Assembly: GCA_964017185.1 (NCBI GenBank)
Contig: OZ024877.1
Span: forward strand, 4,752,006-4,816,005
Length of the DNA: 64,000 bases
Direction: 5' to 3'
DNA from: Rugalucina vietnamica
Taxonomy: Eukaryota; Mollusca; Bivalvia; Lucinida; Lucinidae
A model generated the notes under the pieces. The model saw nothing but the letters and a program-made list of their open reading frames with translations, made no database searches and had not been told where the DNA came from. Both the position numbers and the translations under genes were made by a program. Shown piece after piece: positions 46,401-55,884 of this stretch. Each line of letters opens with the position of its first letter. Position 1 is the stretch's first letter.

Positions 46401-46596
46401 TTTCGATCAGGATGATTTCGGTGAAATTAGTTTGCCAGATCGCATGTCAACTTCTGGCGATCTTGCAGAACAACAACCCCCAAAATCTACGATTCCAACT
46501 AATCTTCCGGATCGTGGGACACTAGACTCAAGTGCAACAATTTTGGGCTCACCTTTAAAAGTCACAAGATCGTATAGACATGTAATTCCTCCATGA
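43422..46596 (+). pseudogene. pol: pol (protease, RT, RNase H, integrase), disrupted
   Basis: The protease motif is RIDTGAKC at about 43574. RT runs from about 43.9 to 44.5 kb with DDIL at the active site (AIIDDILIAG) and the LPFG motif. RNase H begins at DSSKDGLGAVL. The frame breaks at about 44935, beside TETEKR, and the rest of RNase H resumes in another frame. The integrase zinc-binding domain (HKSHLG..CSTC) is complete. A second break lies at about 45713, just before the first catalytic Asp (VDYYSKY, 45718-45720). At the second catalytic position the codon is TAT, Tyr (45835-45837), in YNGPQY; the Glu (GEAER) remains. Pol ends at TGA 46594-46596. Confidence 0.92.
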
Positions 46597-46635
46597 AGAC
46601 TGGACTTATAAATATTATACAGTAAATAGAAGGTT

Positions 46636-46842
46636 GCGCACTGTGTTAAGGGGCACAATAATCCCCGTGCCAGCCTCAGGGCAAGAGCCCTATTCTGAAC
46701 ATTCTAAGTCAATATATATAGTCTAGTCATTTCAGTATTCTAGAAATCACTATCAATATAATACATAGGCTGTGCACTGTGTTAAGGGGCACAATAATCC
46801 CCGTGCCAGCCTCAGGGTAAGAGCCCTGTTGTAAATATTCTA
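46636..46842 (+). repeat. Duplicated ~70-bp element between pol and 3' LTR
   Basis: Two near-identical copies start at 46636 and 46772, 136 bp apart. Each has cactgtgttaaggggcacaa, taatccccgtgccagcctca and gggyaagagccct. They contain complementary blocks (ggggcac/gtgccc-like and agggc/gccct) that could fold. They lie in the untranslated region of the element. Confidence 0.8.
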
Positions 46843-47217
46843 GTTTAATGTTTGTTTTGCTTTTGTTTTTTATATACACATATATACATGCATATGTTTC
46901 ATACACATCTAAGTGTGTCACTCTAATCAGTATCACATGTTTTTGTTTGATTTTTTTATTATTCATTCTAGAGGAAACATTAATGTCGTACCTTTTGAAA
47001 ACTTCATTCAAACATAAGGAGCAACATAACAAAGTGACCTATATGTTTAGGAACATTAACTATTGAGAATTTTCATGTACATGTATCACAAGTTTAAATT
47101 GTGAATCACTTAAATCACCATTAAAACAGTACAATTAAAACTCATACACACTGGAGATGAACATTATTCCAGTTGGATTATTCAAACATGTGCACCAAAA
47201 ACAATTTAAGTTTCTTT

Positions 47218-47230
47218 AGAAAGAGAAGGA
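47218..47230 (+). promoter_or_regulatory. Polypurine tract
   Basis: AGAAAGAGAAGGA, 13 purines in a row immediately before the 3' LTR. This is the expected plus-strand primer for reverse transcription. Confidence 0.85.
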
Positions 47231-47384
47231 TGTAACATTCTGAATCGGACTCAAATTAATTTAGGTAACTAGTAATACTTAAAATCGGACTTCGGTTTCA
47301 AGGTACACACACATATTTGTATGACGTCATCATTTTGGTTTGTTATTAAAATTAGTAGCCCGACAATGGCTCCCTTATATTTCA
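47231..47384 (+). repeat. 3' LTR
   Basis: 154 bp, same length as the 5' LTR with six substitutions and no indel, ending TATATTTCA before the gtcaa duplication. Confidence 0.93.
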
Positions 47385-48360
47385 GTCAATGCATCTTGTG
47401 ACAAATTTGGTGTCCCAACATACTGTAATTGAATGTGGATGATTTAGATTAACTCGAATTAAATGAGAATATGTAGGTGCTCGAAAACCTTGTCGAATTT
47501 ATGTTCCATCCGAAATTACAAGCAAACTGTAGCAACAGAAATATGTCGATTTCTAGTTAAATCATATTATAATGAGTTTGTTTGACATAACATTACTTAG
47601 GTTAATGACTAAGGCTCGTGGAGAAATACATAAATAGCTAAATCTAATTTAAAGACAACCAAATAAACCAGAAAACATAAAAAGTACTTAAAGGTTGAAT
47701 TTTAGGACACTATGGGGCTATTGGTATAGTAATCGTGCTCCGTTACTCTTGTGAAGTAAATCCCGGTATAGCTATATAGCGAAAGGAACGTCCCTTTCGC
47801 GAAAGGAACATTTTCACACGAAAGGAAGATTTTGTTTTAAATTTTCGCACTCATTTGCTATAATTCCGCATGTTTTAAGATATAAAGCTATAAATGAAAT
47901 AGCTATTGGTTTTTGTATGATTTTTGGTGCACTTTAAGTTGACTTTGTATCTTTGCAACTTAGGCCTAATTTTGATCATTCATTGGAAATCAAGACCCAC
48001 TGTTTTAGAAACATGACTTACTTCCTTTCGTAGATAAAAAGTCTATAAAATTGGTTGCAAGTCAAGAAAAATGATACTTTACTAGCTTCCTCAATGTTGA
48101 AGTTGATATAAATCTATCCTCAATGTAAGGAAGGTTTTGAGTTTGAATCCCGCGGAATAAGTACAAACGTAAATACGAAAGGAAAATTTTCGCCGGAATG
48201 AAGTTATAAATTATATAGCAAAACTAGTATGATAAGATTATTTTCATAGAATGGATTGTCATGAGAACCGGAGATCAGTTAAAATAAAAGAAACTACCTC
48301 TGTAGAAATAGACACCTACTTAGAACGCATAAGCGTACATGTTCTGTAAGAACACACAAT

Positions 48361-48583
48361 ATTTCTTTTCGTCTGTCTTTCTTTCTTTTCTTTAACTTTC
48401 TTATCTTTCTTTTCTTTCGTTTTTTCTTTCTTTCTTCAATGAATAACCAATGAATAAATAATGATTTCTTTTACTTTCTTTTCTTTCTTGCTTTCTTTCT
48501 TTCTTTCTTTCTTTTTTTCTTTCTTCAATGAATAACCAAGGACAAACGAATAAATTATGATGACCATTCTTTATTTCTTTTTT

Positions 48584-48619
<36 letters not shown>

Positions 48620-48640
48620 TTTTTCTTTCTTTCTCATTAC
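48361..48640. repeat. (TTTC)n microsatellite blocks
   Basis: Several interrupted TTTC arrays, separated by copies of tcaatgaataaccaa. The reverse-strand Lys/Glu-rich open frame here is an artefact of the repeat. Confidence 0.9.
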
Positions 48641-49122
48641 AGAAAAAAATCAATTAATATGATAATCGGCACAGTTTTCGAGTTTGCACAATATATCAGT
48701 ATGCATTTTATTGCCGTTAAATTTCAAAGAAATTAAAAAAAATTAAAAACATTAATGTTTCTGTCTTTCTTTCAATCTTTCTTCATTACTGTTGCGGATA
48801 CTCATTTTTTTCGTTCATTTTTCCTTTTTTATCCTTCCCTTCTTTGTCGGCATTCAAAAGCATCTTTAATTGTGTTTGATAATGCAATCTAGTTAAAACT
48901 GTCAAAGCGTGATTAGTTAATTGGATTAGCGATTAAAGAAGGTTTCCATTAAATTAAAGATTATTATTTTTCGCCATCGTTTTAAAAGTCGGTAAGTATC
49001 GTCTTCAAAGTTAAATTGAGTCGTAACAATTATGAAGGCACATGCTTTATTAAGACGATTTTTATCGTTATCATTTCTTTCGTTCACTTGTTCAAAATGC
49101 CGAAAAATTATAACTGTTAATA

Positions 49123-50010
49123 ATGAACTATATTAATAAAGCAAAAATCATTACATTCTAGTCTGCTCCCATCATTCACATTTACCATAAAATTCTATTC
49201 TCCTTTCGTCTCCATAGACTGGGGTATGCAGGTGTATATCATTTTTAATTATTTTTTGGAGCAAAAAAAATTAAAATATAAAAACTTTTCTGGTGCGAAT
49301 TTTCATTTTCTACAGCTTATTGCATGGGCAAGGTTTCGTAATGATACTGCATGGGCCCATCATTCACATTTACCATAAAATTCTATTCTCCTTTCGTCTC
49401 CATAGACTGGGGTATGCAGGTGTATATCTCCATAGACTGGGGTAATTTTTAATTATTTTTGGATTAAAAAAAAATAAATAAATAAAATAAATTATAAAAA
49501 CTTTTCTGGTGCGAATTTTCATTTTTTACAGCTTATTGCATGGGCAAGTTTTCGTAATGATGCTGCATGGGCAAGTTTTTGTTTTTGATAAGCAAGGGGC
49601 CAATAAAATAACCAAATCGACAAATCGTTCTATAGTGAAGAGTTTTTCACATATTTTCACGCTTTTTGGCGTCATTTGAAAGTTGAACTATATTAATAAA
49701 GCAAAAATCATTACATTCTAGTCTGCTCCCATCATTCACATTTACCATAAAATTCTATTCTCCTCTCGTCTCCATAGACTGGGGTATGCAGGTGTATATC
49801 ATTTCTAATTATTTTTGGAGCAAAAAAAAAAAAATAATAATAATAATAATAAAAAATAAAATATAAAACTTTTCTGGTGCGAATTTTCATTTTTTACAGC
49901 TTATTGCATGGGCAAGTTTTCGTAATGATACTGCATGAGCAAGTTTTTGTTTTTGATAAGCAAGGGGCCAATAAAATAACCAAATCGACAAATCGTTCTA
50001 TAGTGAAGAA
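49123..50010 (+). repeat. Three partial tandem copies carrying family F fragments
   Basis: The units share actatattaataaagcaaaa, ttctattctcctttcgtctc, agactggggtatgcaggtgt and gcttattgcatgggcaag. They begin near 49123, 49356 (partial) and 49685. They sit inside the 2.7-kb element, indicating duplication after a family F-like insertion. Confidence 0.7.
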
Positions 50011-50766
50011 AATCTTCCTTTCGCCTATGCTAAATTTCATTTGCTGGCCTCCATTTAGGCTATATATTCTTATTATTAAACTCTTCTGAATTTAATTCTT
50101 TATCCTTTTATTGCAGAAAATATAAAAAGCCAAAAAAAAGCTATGAGACAGCGGTGATAGTAATGGTAAATTCTTCCTTTCGTAGGAATAGCTTCCTTTC
50201 GCCACCTAAATTAAGTCAGTTTTCCTTATAAAATCCTCTTTTTGCGCCAATTAACTTTATTTAAGATTAAAAAAAACATTTTACTTGATATCACTTTGTT
50301 ACAAAATGATCCAAAACAATCTAAAACTGTTAAACATCAATTGTGATATTGATAAAATGTTCCTTTCGTATGAAAATCTTCCTTTCGCGAAAGGAAGGTT
50401 CCTTTCGCGAAAGGAACCTTCCTTTCGCTATTTAGCTATATCCGTAAATCCCGCCTATCAATGGCCACTCGTCTCTCAGTAATGAGAAAAACTATACTAA
50501 AATTTGAATATGAGATGATCATGTAAGAGAGTGACTTTTTTGATGGCGACTTAGATATTTTGAGCCAGAAATGGTTGGTTGCAAGCCAATGTCGGCGATT
50601 CTGGTAATTAATTTTCTTTTAATATCACAGTTTCGGCTCTTGGCGAACTAAGTATACTCGAGTATATATTCTTAATTCAATTGAATTATACGACCGACCA
50701 AATTTATCACATTCCTAGGTCAGGGAAAACGATCAAATTTGCAGTTTGTGCTCTGACAACGATATA

Positions 50767-51803
50767 CAGTAAATTGTCCAGTTTCGAATCTTATCCAGTT
50801 CCGAATCAGGTGGTCGTATCGTCACGAACTACACAGCAGTTGTTAGATTAACAAATAAATATTTTGTATGGTCATGAAGTCCATCTTTTTCTCTTCCTCT
50901 GCACGAAGTCAGATTTTGATTTTTCATTTTTAAAGTCCTGTAACGTTAAAGGACCTGGCCCCACGGAGGCTGACAATAATGAGGAACAGCAATTGAGTTG
51001 TTCTTTAAATACAAATATAATTTACCCTGTCCTAGTTTTTTTTTACTCAAAAAATCTTACAGCCCCCCCCCCCCGCTCCCCCCGCTCCCCCCCCCCATGA
51101 TAAAAATCATATGGTCGTTTTCTTACGCAGGTGAGTCTTTGTGCAGTCGATCTGCATCGCGAACAAAACACATTGTCTGGATCTCTAGTCTAGTTTACAT
51201 ACTCCTATTAGACTCTATTCCTGTTTGTGCAACATTAAAGCTGTGTTTGAAATTCAATGTTAATCAAACAGGTGAAAGTTAAACTCATAAAACATCAACA
51301 ACAAAACAAACAAACAAACAAAAATGAAAATAAACAATGCACAGCCCATGATAACCAGCACTTAACTGCAAAAATCTGGAACCAGTTACGTGTACAAACG
51401 CCATTATCGACTTAGAACATATATTTGTTCTCCATTGACGCCACTATCCAGAACGTAAGTTATACGTACTATACATGTACACAGTTTTTGGACACTTATA
51501 CTATCTGAAATGGTAAATTGTGTGTAAGTCTTGTTTTATAAAGAACTAATGAAGCTACAAAATCAAAATCATAACGCAATAGCGCCAGGGAGTTTCTTGT
51601 TTAAAAATTATCGCAAGTGATTCGGAACTGGATAAATGATTCGGAACTGGATAAATTGGTGGTCTGCTTCAAAGTCATCGTTGTGGCATTATTTAGAAGG
51701 AGGATTATACTTTCTAATGGTAAGGTCGAAACCTAATTTGCTCTGAGCAATTATCTGGAAACCACTTCGAAAAAAAAGTGACCCGGAACTAGACAATTTA
51801 CTG
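50767..51803. mobile_element. 1.04-kb TA-flanked terminal-inverted-repeat element
   Basis: CAGTAAATTGTCCAGTTTCG at the left and CGGAACTAGACAATTTACTG at the right are inverted ends, with TA on both outer sides (50765-50766 and 51804-51805). Further copies of attcggaactggataaa lie just inside. CAGT ends with a TA duplication fit a Tc1/mariner-type non-autonomous element. C-rich runs lie near 51063-51097. Confidence 0.65.
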
Positions 51804-51813
51804 TAAGTTTTAC

Positions 51814-52116
51814 GTCCCAGTCAACAGCATTATTAACGAAAGGACGTTGTCTCCATTTTATAGGGTTTTTACTCAAAATTAGGATGTAATTATACCCATA
51901 AAAGTGCTTTAAAATATCACCACCCAAGTAAACAACCGTTAGGGCCCATAGAATGTGTATAGATGGCTTGAATAAACCACATTCCTGGACAAGTTCAACC
52001 ATTCTAAAATCAGCTAATCGGTCAATATAAGTTGGCCTGGAGACATAAGAACCCGATCTTACGGCCGCAATGGGTGGAGGCGCATATCCCACCTGGCTTG
52101 TAGCAGTTCCAGTCAT
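51814..52116 (-). CDS. Unidentified exon-like ORF with hydrophobic segments
   Basis: An open frame of 101 codons starts MTGTATSQVGYAPPPIAAVR, continues RPTYIDRLADFRMVELVQEC, then PSIHILWALTVVYLGGDILK, and reaches FVNNAVDWD just before a GTAAAA donor. Its composition is protein-like rather than repeat-like, and one or two stretches could be membrane segments. I do not recognise the family. The putative donor is only 10 bp from the TA-flanked element. It may be the first coding exon of an otherwise unseen - strand gene, or chance. Confidence 0.4.
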
Positions 52117-52469
52117 TGCCTACCAGTAGACTTTGGTTCTGATTGCACCACTCCTGACCATAGCTTATTATTTTTACGCATAAATTGCTCGCCCTCTACA
52201 TACCAGGTCGCAAGTGTGATCACTGTAGTCACATATATCCAGAAGATTCACCAAAAATATCGTGATATGCAAATTGCAGCCTTGCATACAAATGGCAGAA
52301 CACATTAAGCATGGACATCACAAAAACAACATACACGTTCAACAGATATTTTCATTTTATTTGTCATGTCATATTAAATTTACAACACGTGTATTGTATA
52401 CTAAGATGAAATGTTAATAAAAAATAATGCACATATAAAACAAATCATCATGCGTTTGTTTTTAATTAA

Positions 52470-53414
52470 GGATGTTCGCTGCTAACATTTGACATTTCGG
52501 AACTTCCGGTTTTTCTTTTGTTGAATATCTCGAAAACGGTTGCATATATTTTCCTAATATTTTATATTTGGATACATATTGATGATATGCATTGAATGAG
52601 CCATGAAAATTGTCAATCTAAGGAACTTCATTTTTTCACCCCATTTTCTGCAACTTTTCAGAAAATTTTAGTTGTCAGTAAAATTTAGGGGGTAGGGTAG
52701 ATAAAACTTGAATATTACACATCTTCAAATAAATTACATTAGTTCGATGTTTGTTTTAGCAGCAGTATATGTGTATATGGTCTTCCAAGTCGGTCTTTCT
52801 GTCTTTGGTGTGCTAGTTTTAAAATTTTGGGTGGTTTTATAAAATGGGCATTAAGAAACAAAACAGACGAAAAAAGGCTTAAAATGGCGATTTTCAAGTT
52901 GTTGGTTCTCTCTTATATGCACACTACCCTATATATTTCTGTCTTTTATTCGAACAACATTACAAAGTTCTATCTTGTGTGAAAATACAAGAAAAAGTTT
53001 GAATCTACAAATATGGGTTTGGCACATTTCAAAATATTGATTTTTTCCGACTTTTCAAGTATGGGGATAGGGTTGGAAAACGACTCGTAAAATTTTGCCA
53101 TCCACTTCGAGTTGCAAATTTTTCATTGCCTTTGGTCCAAAATAGTATGCATTACGTAAATATTATGACTTTTGAAAGCATTCTATGTGTATTTTTGTTC
53201 AAGACATGTATGTTTCAAAGAATTGAAAATTAAATTAATTTTACTAAATTTAAAGCATAGTGTTCAGAGGTCTCATTCACAGGCCTGTCACGAGCTCGAA
53301 AAAATGCACACTACCCTATACTTATTTTGTTTTCAAATGTCTTGTGTCAGTGTAATTTGGAATAAAAAAAGAGTGGTTAGAAAAAAAGTTTGAATACTTT
53401 GGCCGCGAACATCC
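52470..53414. mobile_element. 945-bp TTAA-flanked inverted-repeat element
   Basis: GGATGTTCGCTGC at the left and GGCCGCGAACATCC at the right are inverted ends, each flanked outside by TTAA (52466-52469 and 53415-53418). This is the target site of piggyBac and Kolobok elements. The phrase tgcacactaccctata occurs twice inside (about 52918 and 53304). No transposase. Confidence 0.7.
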
Positions 53415-53747
53415 TTAAGCTCAGTACTTCAGCTGCCCATTGTGCAGAACTGCGCGCGAAGTATTCACCGCGGATCTAAGTTAGCTTCTGAGAAAATAGG
53501 ATCGAAAAGTGACAAACAAGTTATCCTCTGCAATGCAAATAAAAATAAAACTGTGATCCTTTAAAACTTCCTGAAATTCTCTACCTACATGTATGTGTTA
53601 TTTTAGCTACCGCCCGGTCTAAATGAACGTGCAGAACAAACGGACTATGTAATAGGATATTAACATAACAATGCGACAAAACAAATACTTATGATGCGTT
53701 AACGACAACAGAATGTGCCAGAATGACAACATGCGCACTGAATTATT

Positions 53748-53990
53748 TGAGCCGCATCATGAGAAAACAAACATTTCGCATATGCGAACACAAAGGCGCA
53801 GATCAGCTGTGCAGTAACTTCGAAGCTGATCAGCGCCTTTGTTTTCGCTATGTAGTCCTATGTACACAGATAATACAATTCCTCTTCTTTCTAAATCCAA
53901 AACTTGCGGCCTCTATATAGCCATCTTCTGTGCTTGTACAGCACGGTTTGTGTTACACCTATTCACAAACCACATTGTTGGTTTTCTCCT
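53748..53990. mobile_element. Palindromic miniature transposon family E, copy 10
   Basis: TGAGCCGCATCATGAGAAAA at the left and the aggcgcagatcagc / gctgatcagcgcctt hairpin are present. The right end decays after ttgttggttttct. Confidence 0.8.
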
Positions 53991-55158
53991 CTTATCATAC
54001 CTACAGTGCTTATTATGACTCAAAGTCTAAATCATAAAACATGCCATGCACACAGGTCAATAAAGCCACGAATCCCCATGCATTTAAACATTAATTGGAT
54101 AGGAAAATCTCTCAGTTAACACTATGGATTACGAAGCTCATGTCTGGACTCCCTTTAGATTGTACACAATTGGTGATAGACATAAATGAGACAAGCAAAG
54201 ACACGTGCGTTCAGCCTTTCAAAATCGTTTAGTTTGTTTCAGTAATTCACTTTAAATTCCCGGTATGTATTTACCATGTGTGTCTATAAGATCGCATACA
54301 CACGGCCGCTTATCTCCTTTCGCACAACACCGTGTTGTGTATTGAAAAAAGTGAAGGAGACTTCCGGTGGTACTGAAGGCGATTCGAAGAGTGTACACAC
54401 AAAAGGTAAGGGTGTCGGTTTATCTGAGATTTAATATTTCCCAGCCGAAACCAAAAGAAACCGAGAATGTCCTGCAACCCTCTAATAGATTTTTGATTGA
54501 TACATGTCTCATTGGCAGCCAAATCCTCAATAATACGAAAGATATACGTTTTCTACCGTAGCGAGTTGGTGGTTTTGTTGACGTGCAAAAATTTTGACTT
54601 TGCATTGCTGAGGTCGCCGAGCATTATTGTTTGCATCTATCACCGGTACATTAAAGGCCTACCATATCAATGTTATTTACCACCCTAAATATATTTCGAT
54701 ACCTTCCTTCAGCCTAGAAAATGACTGCTGTATTATAGTTTGTGATGAAGGAGATCGGTGGTGAAAAAGGATATCGGTGGTGCTAAAGGAGACGATGTAT
54801 TTCAATGCCAATTAAACCGATTGTTTCAATAATTTCAGGTCTATTTTGCGGCTAATGAGTCATATTGGTCCTTATAATTTCAAACAAATACACGTACTTG
54901 TGTATTTGGAAAATGACATGACCTTAAAACGATAAGGTGACTGCCTAGTCTATGTTTATTTTGTCTGAATATTGAATCGTTTACTGGTGGTATACCAACT
55001 ATAGAATACGTGTATAGTGTGATTACTTTGGCCGGGCCGCTTGACGTTATGGCAATCGCACTGTACATCCGGTATGCAAATAATGCTGGTGTTTTTAACT
55101 TCCTGTTTGTACTATACTTGTCTTGCTGGTGGCCTGTGAAGGGCTAAAATTAAGTTTA
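53991..55158. other. Intergenic, nothing recognised
   Basis: No ORF with a recognisable domain and no clear repeat. Overlapping short frames on both strands near 54310-54690 are not supported by start or splice context. Confidence 0.4.
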
Positions 55159-55514
55159 TCAATTGATTTTCTGTGGAGCAAAAATAAATACATTGCTGGT
55201 CTGCTGTAATTTTGGTTTTACTATGACCCATATAGTCGTATTCAGATTATGTTTTATCATAAAAATGTCACAGCAGAACCAAACATGACCTTTGCTACAT
55301 CGGATGGTATCTAATCGCCCTTTCACGTGCTACATGTGTACACTTTGAACTCGTTCAACTTTAAATCACTCTAGGTTCGAATCCGGACTATTTTAAGGGT
55401 GTAAAATCTTCATGATAAAATATACATCTGAATACGACTATATGGGTCATAGTAAAAACAAAATTACAGCAGACCAGCAATGTATTTATTTTTTGCTCCA
55501 CAGAAAATCAATAA
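55159..55514. repeat. Fold-back element with ~103-bp arms
   Basis: The left arm (55159-55260) is repeated in inverted form at 55412-55514 with only a few differences, around a loop of about 151 bp. Shared phrases are ttttctgtggagcaaaaata, attgctggtctgctgtaatt and tatgacccatatagtcgtat. The loop includes ggttcgaatcc, a perfect B-box sequence, but no tRNA structure. Confidence 0.85.
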
Positions 55515-55884
55515 TGACGTCAAGTTGTTTTTTCTTAAATCGCCGTCGCGAAAAAATAAAAATAATTATTTTTACTCTGAAAATTACGTCGATGATGGAT
55601 AAAAAGTGAAAAAATATCTAGATTATGTGATTCTCAACAAGCTGGTGTATAATTTATATATCAAAGATCCTCTTGTGAAGAAAAAATGACATTTTTGGTG
55701 ATCGTGATTCACAAAATGGAGAACAGGATCCGCCATTGATGAGTGATATTGTATTCATATGGTAGCTGTGTGCAGTCTGGACGTTTAAGTAAGTGATTCA
55801 ATCTATATATAAACATATAAACATACATTTGGTATAATATAAAGTAGCTCAGAAGCCAGTATTTTTATATATTGATAAAATAAA

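Larger units (their letters stand above)
42363..47384 (+). mobile_element. Degenerate Ty3/gypsy-type LTR retrotransposon
   Basis: A 5022-bp element with 154-bp LTRs, both TGTAAC..TTTCA, flanked by a perfect 5-bp duplication gtcaa (42358-42362 and 47385-47389). Gag, protease, reverse transcriptase, RNase H and integrase follow in the Ty3/gypsy order. The LTRs differ at 6 of 154 positions, so insertion is not recent. The coding region has at least two stops or frameshifts in gag, two frameshifts in pol and a lost integrase catalytic residue, so this copy should be dead. It resembles the K02A2.6-like elements common in invertebrates; clade assignment is uncertain. It lies upstream of the FMO 5' exon. 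Confidence 0.93.
47766..50444. mobile_element. 2.7-kb terminal-inverted-repeat element with 9-bp target duplication
   Basis: The 9-mer taaatcccg flanks it at 47757-47765 and 50445-50453. The ends are tatagctatatagcgaaagg and, inverted, cctttcgctatttagctata. They are followed inward by cctttcgcgaaagg palindromes and ttttca.acgaaagga, giving arms of about 65 bp. The word ttcctttcg or cgaaaggaa recurs within both subterminal zones. No transposase is visible. A 9-bp duplication with long arms suggests a Mutator-like relative, but this is not proven. Confidence 0.75.

Noticed and set aside
48401-48637. Lys/Glu-rich frame on the - strand
   Set aside because: It is a translation of the (TTTC)n microsatellite.
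55361-55395. tRNA gene suggested by ggttcgaatcc in the fold-back loop
   Set aside because: No A box and no cloverleaf can be drawn around it.
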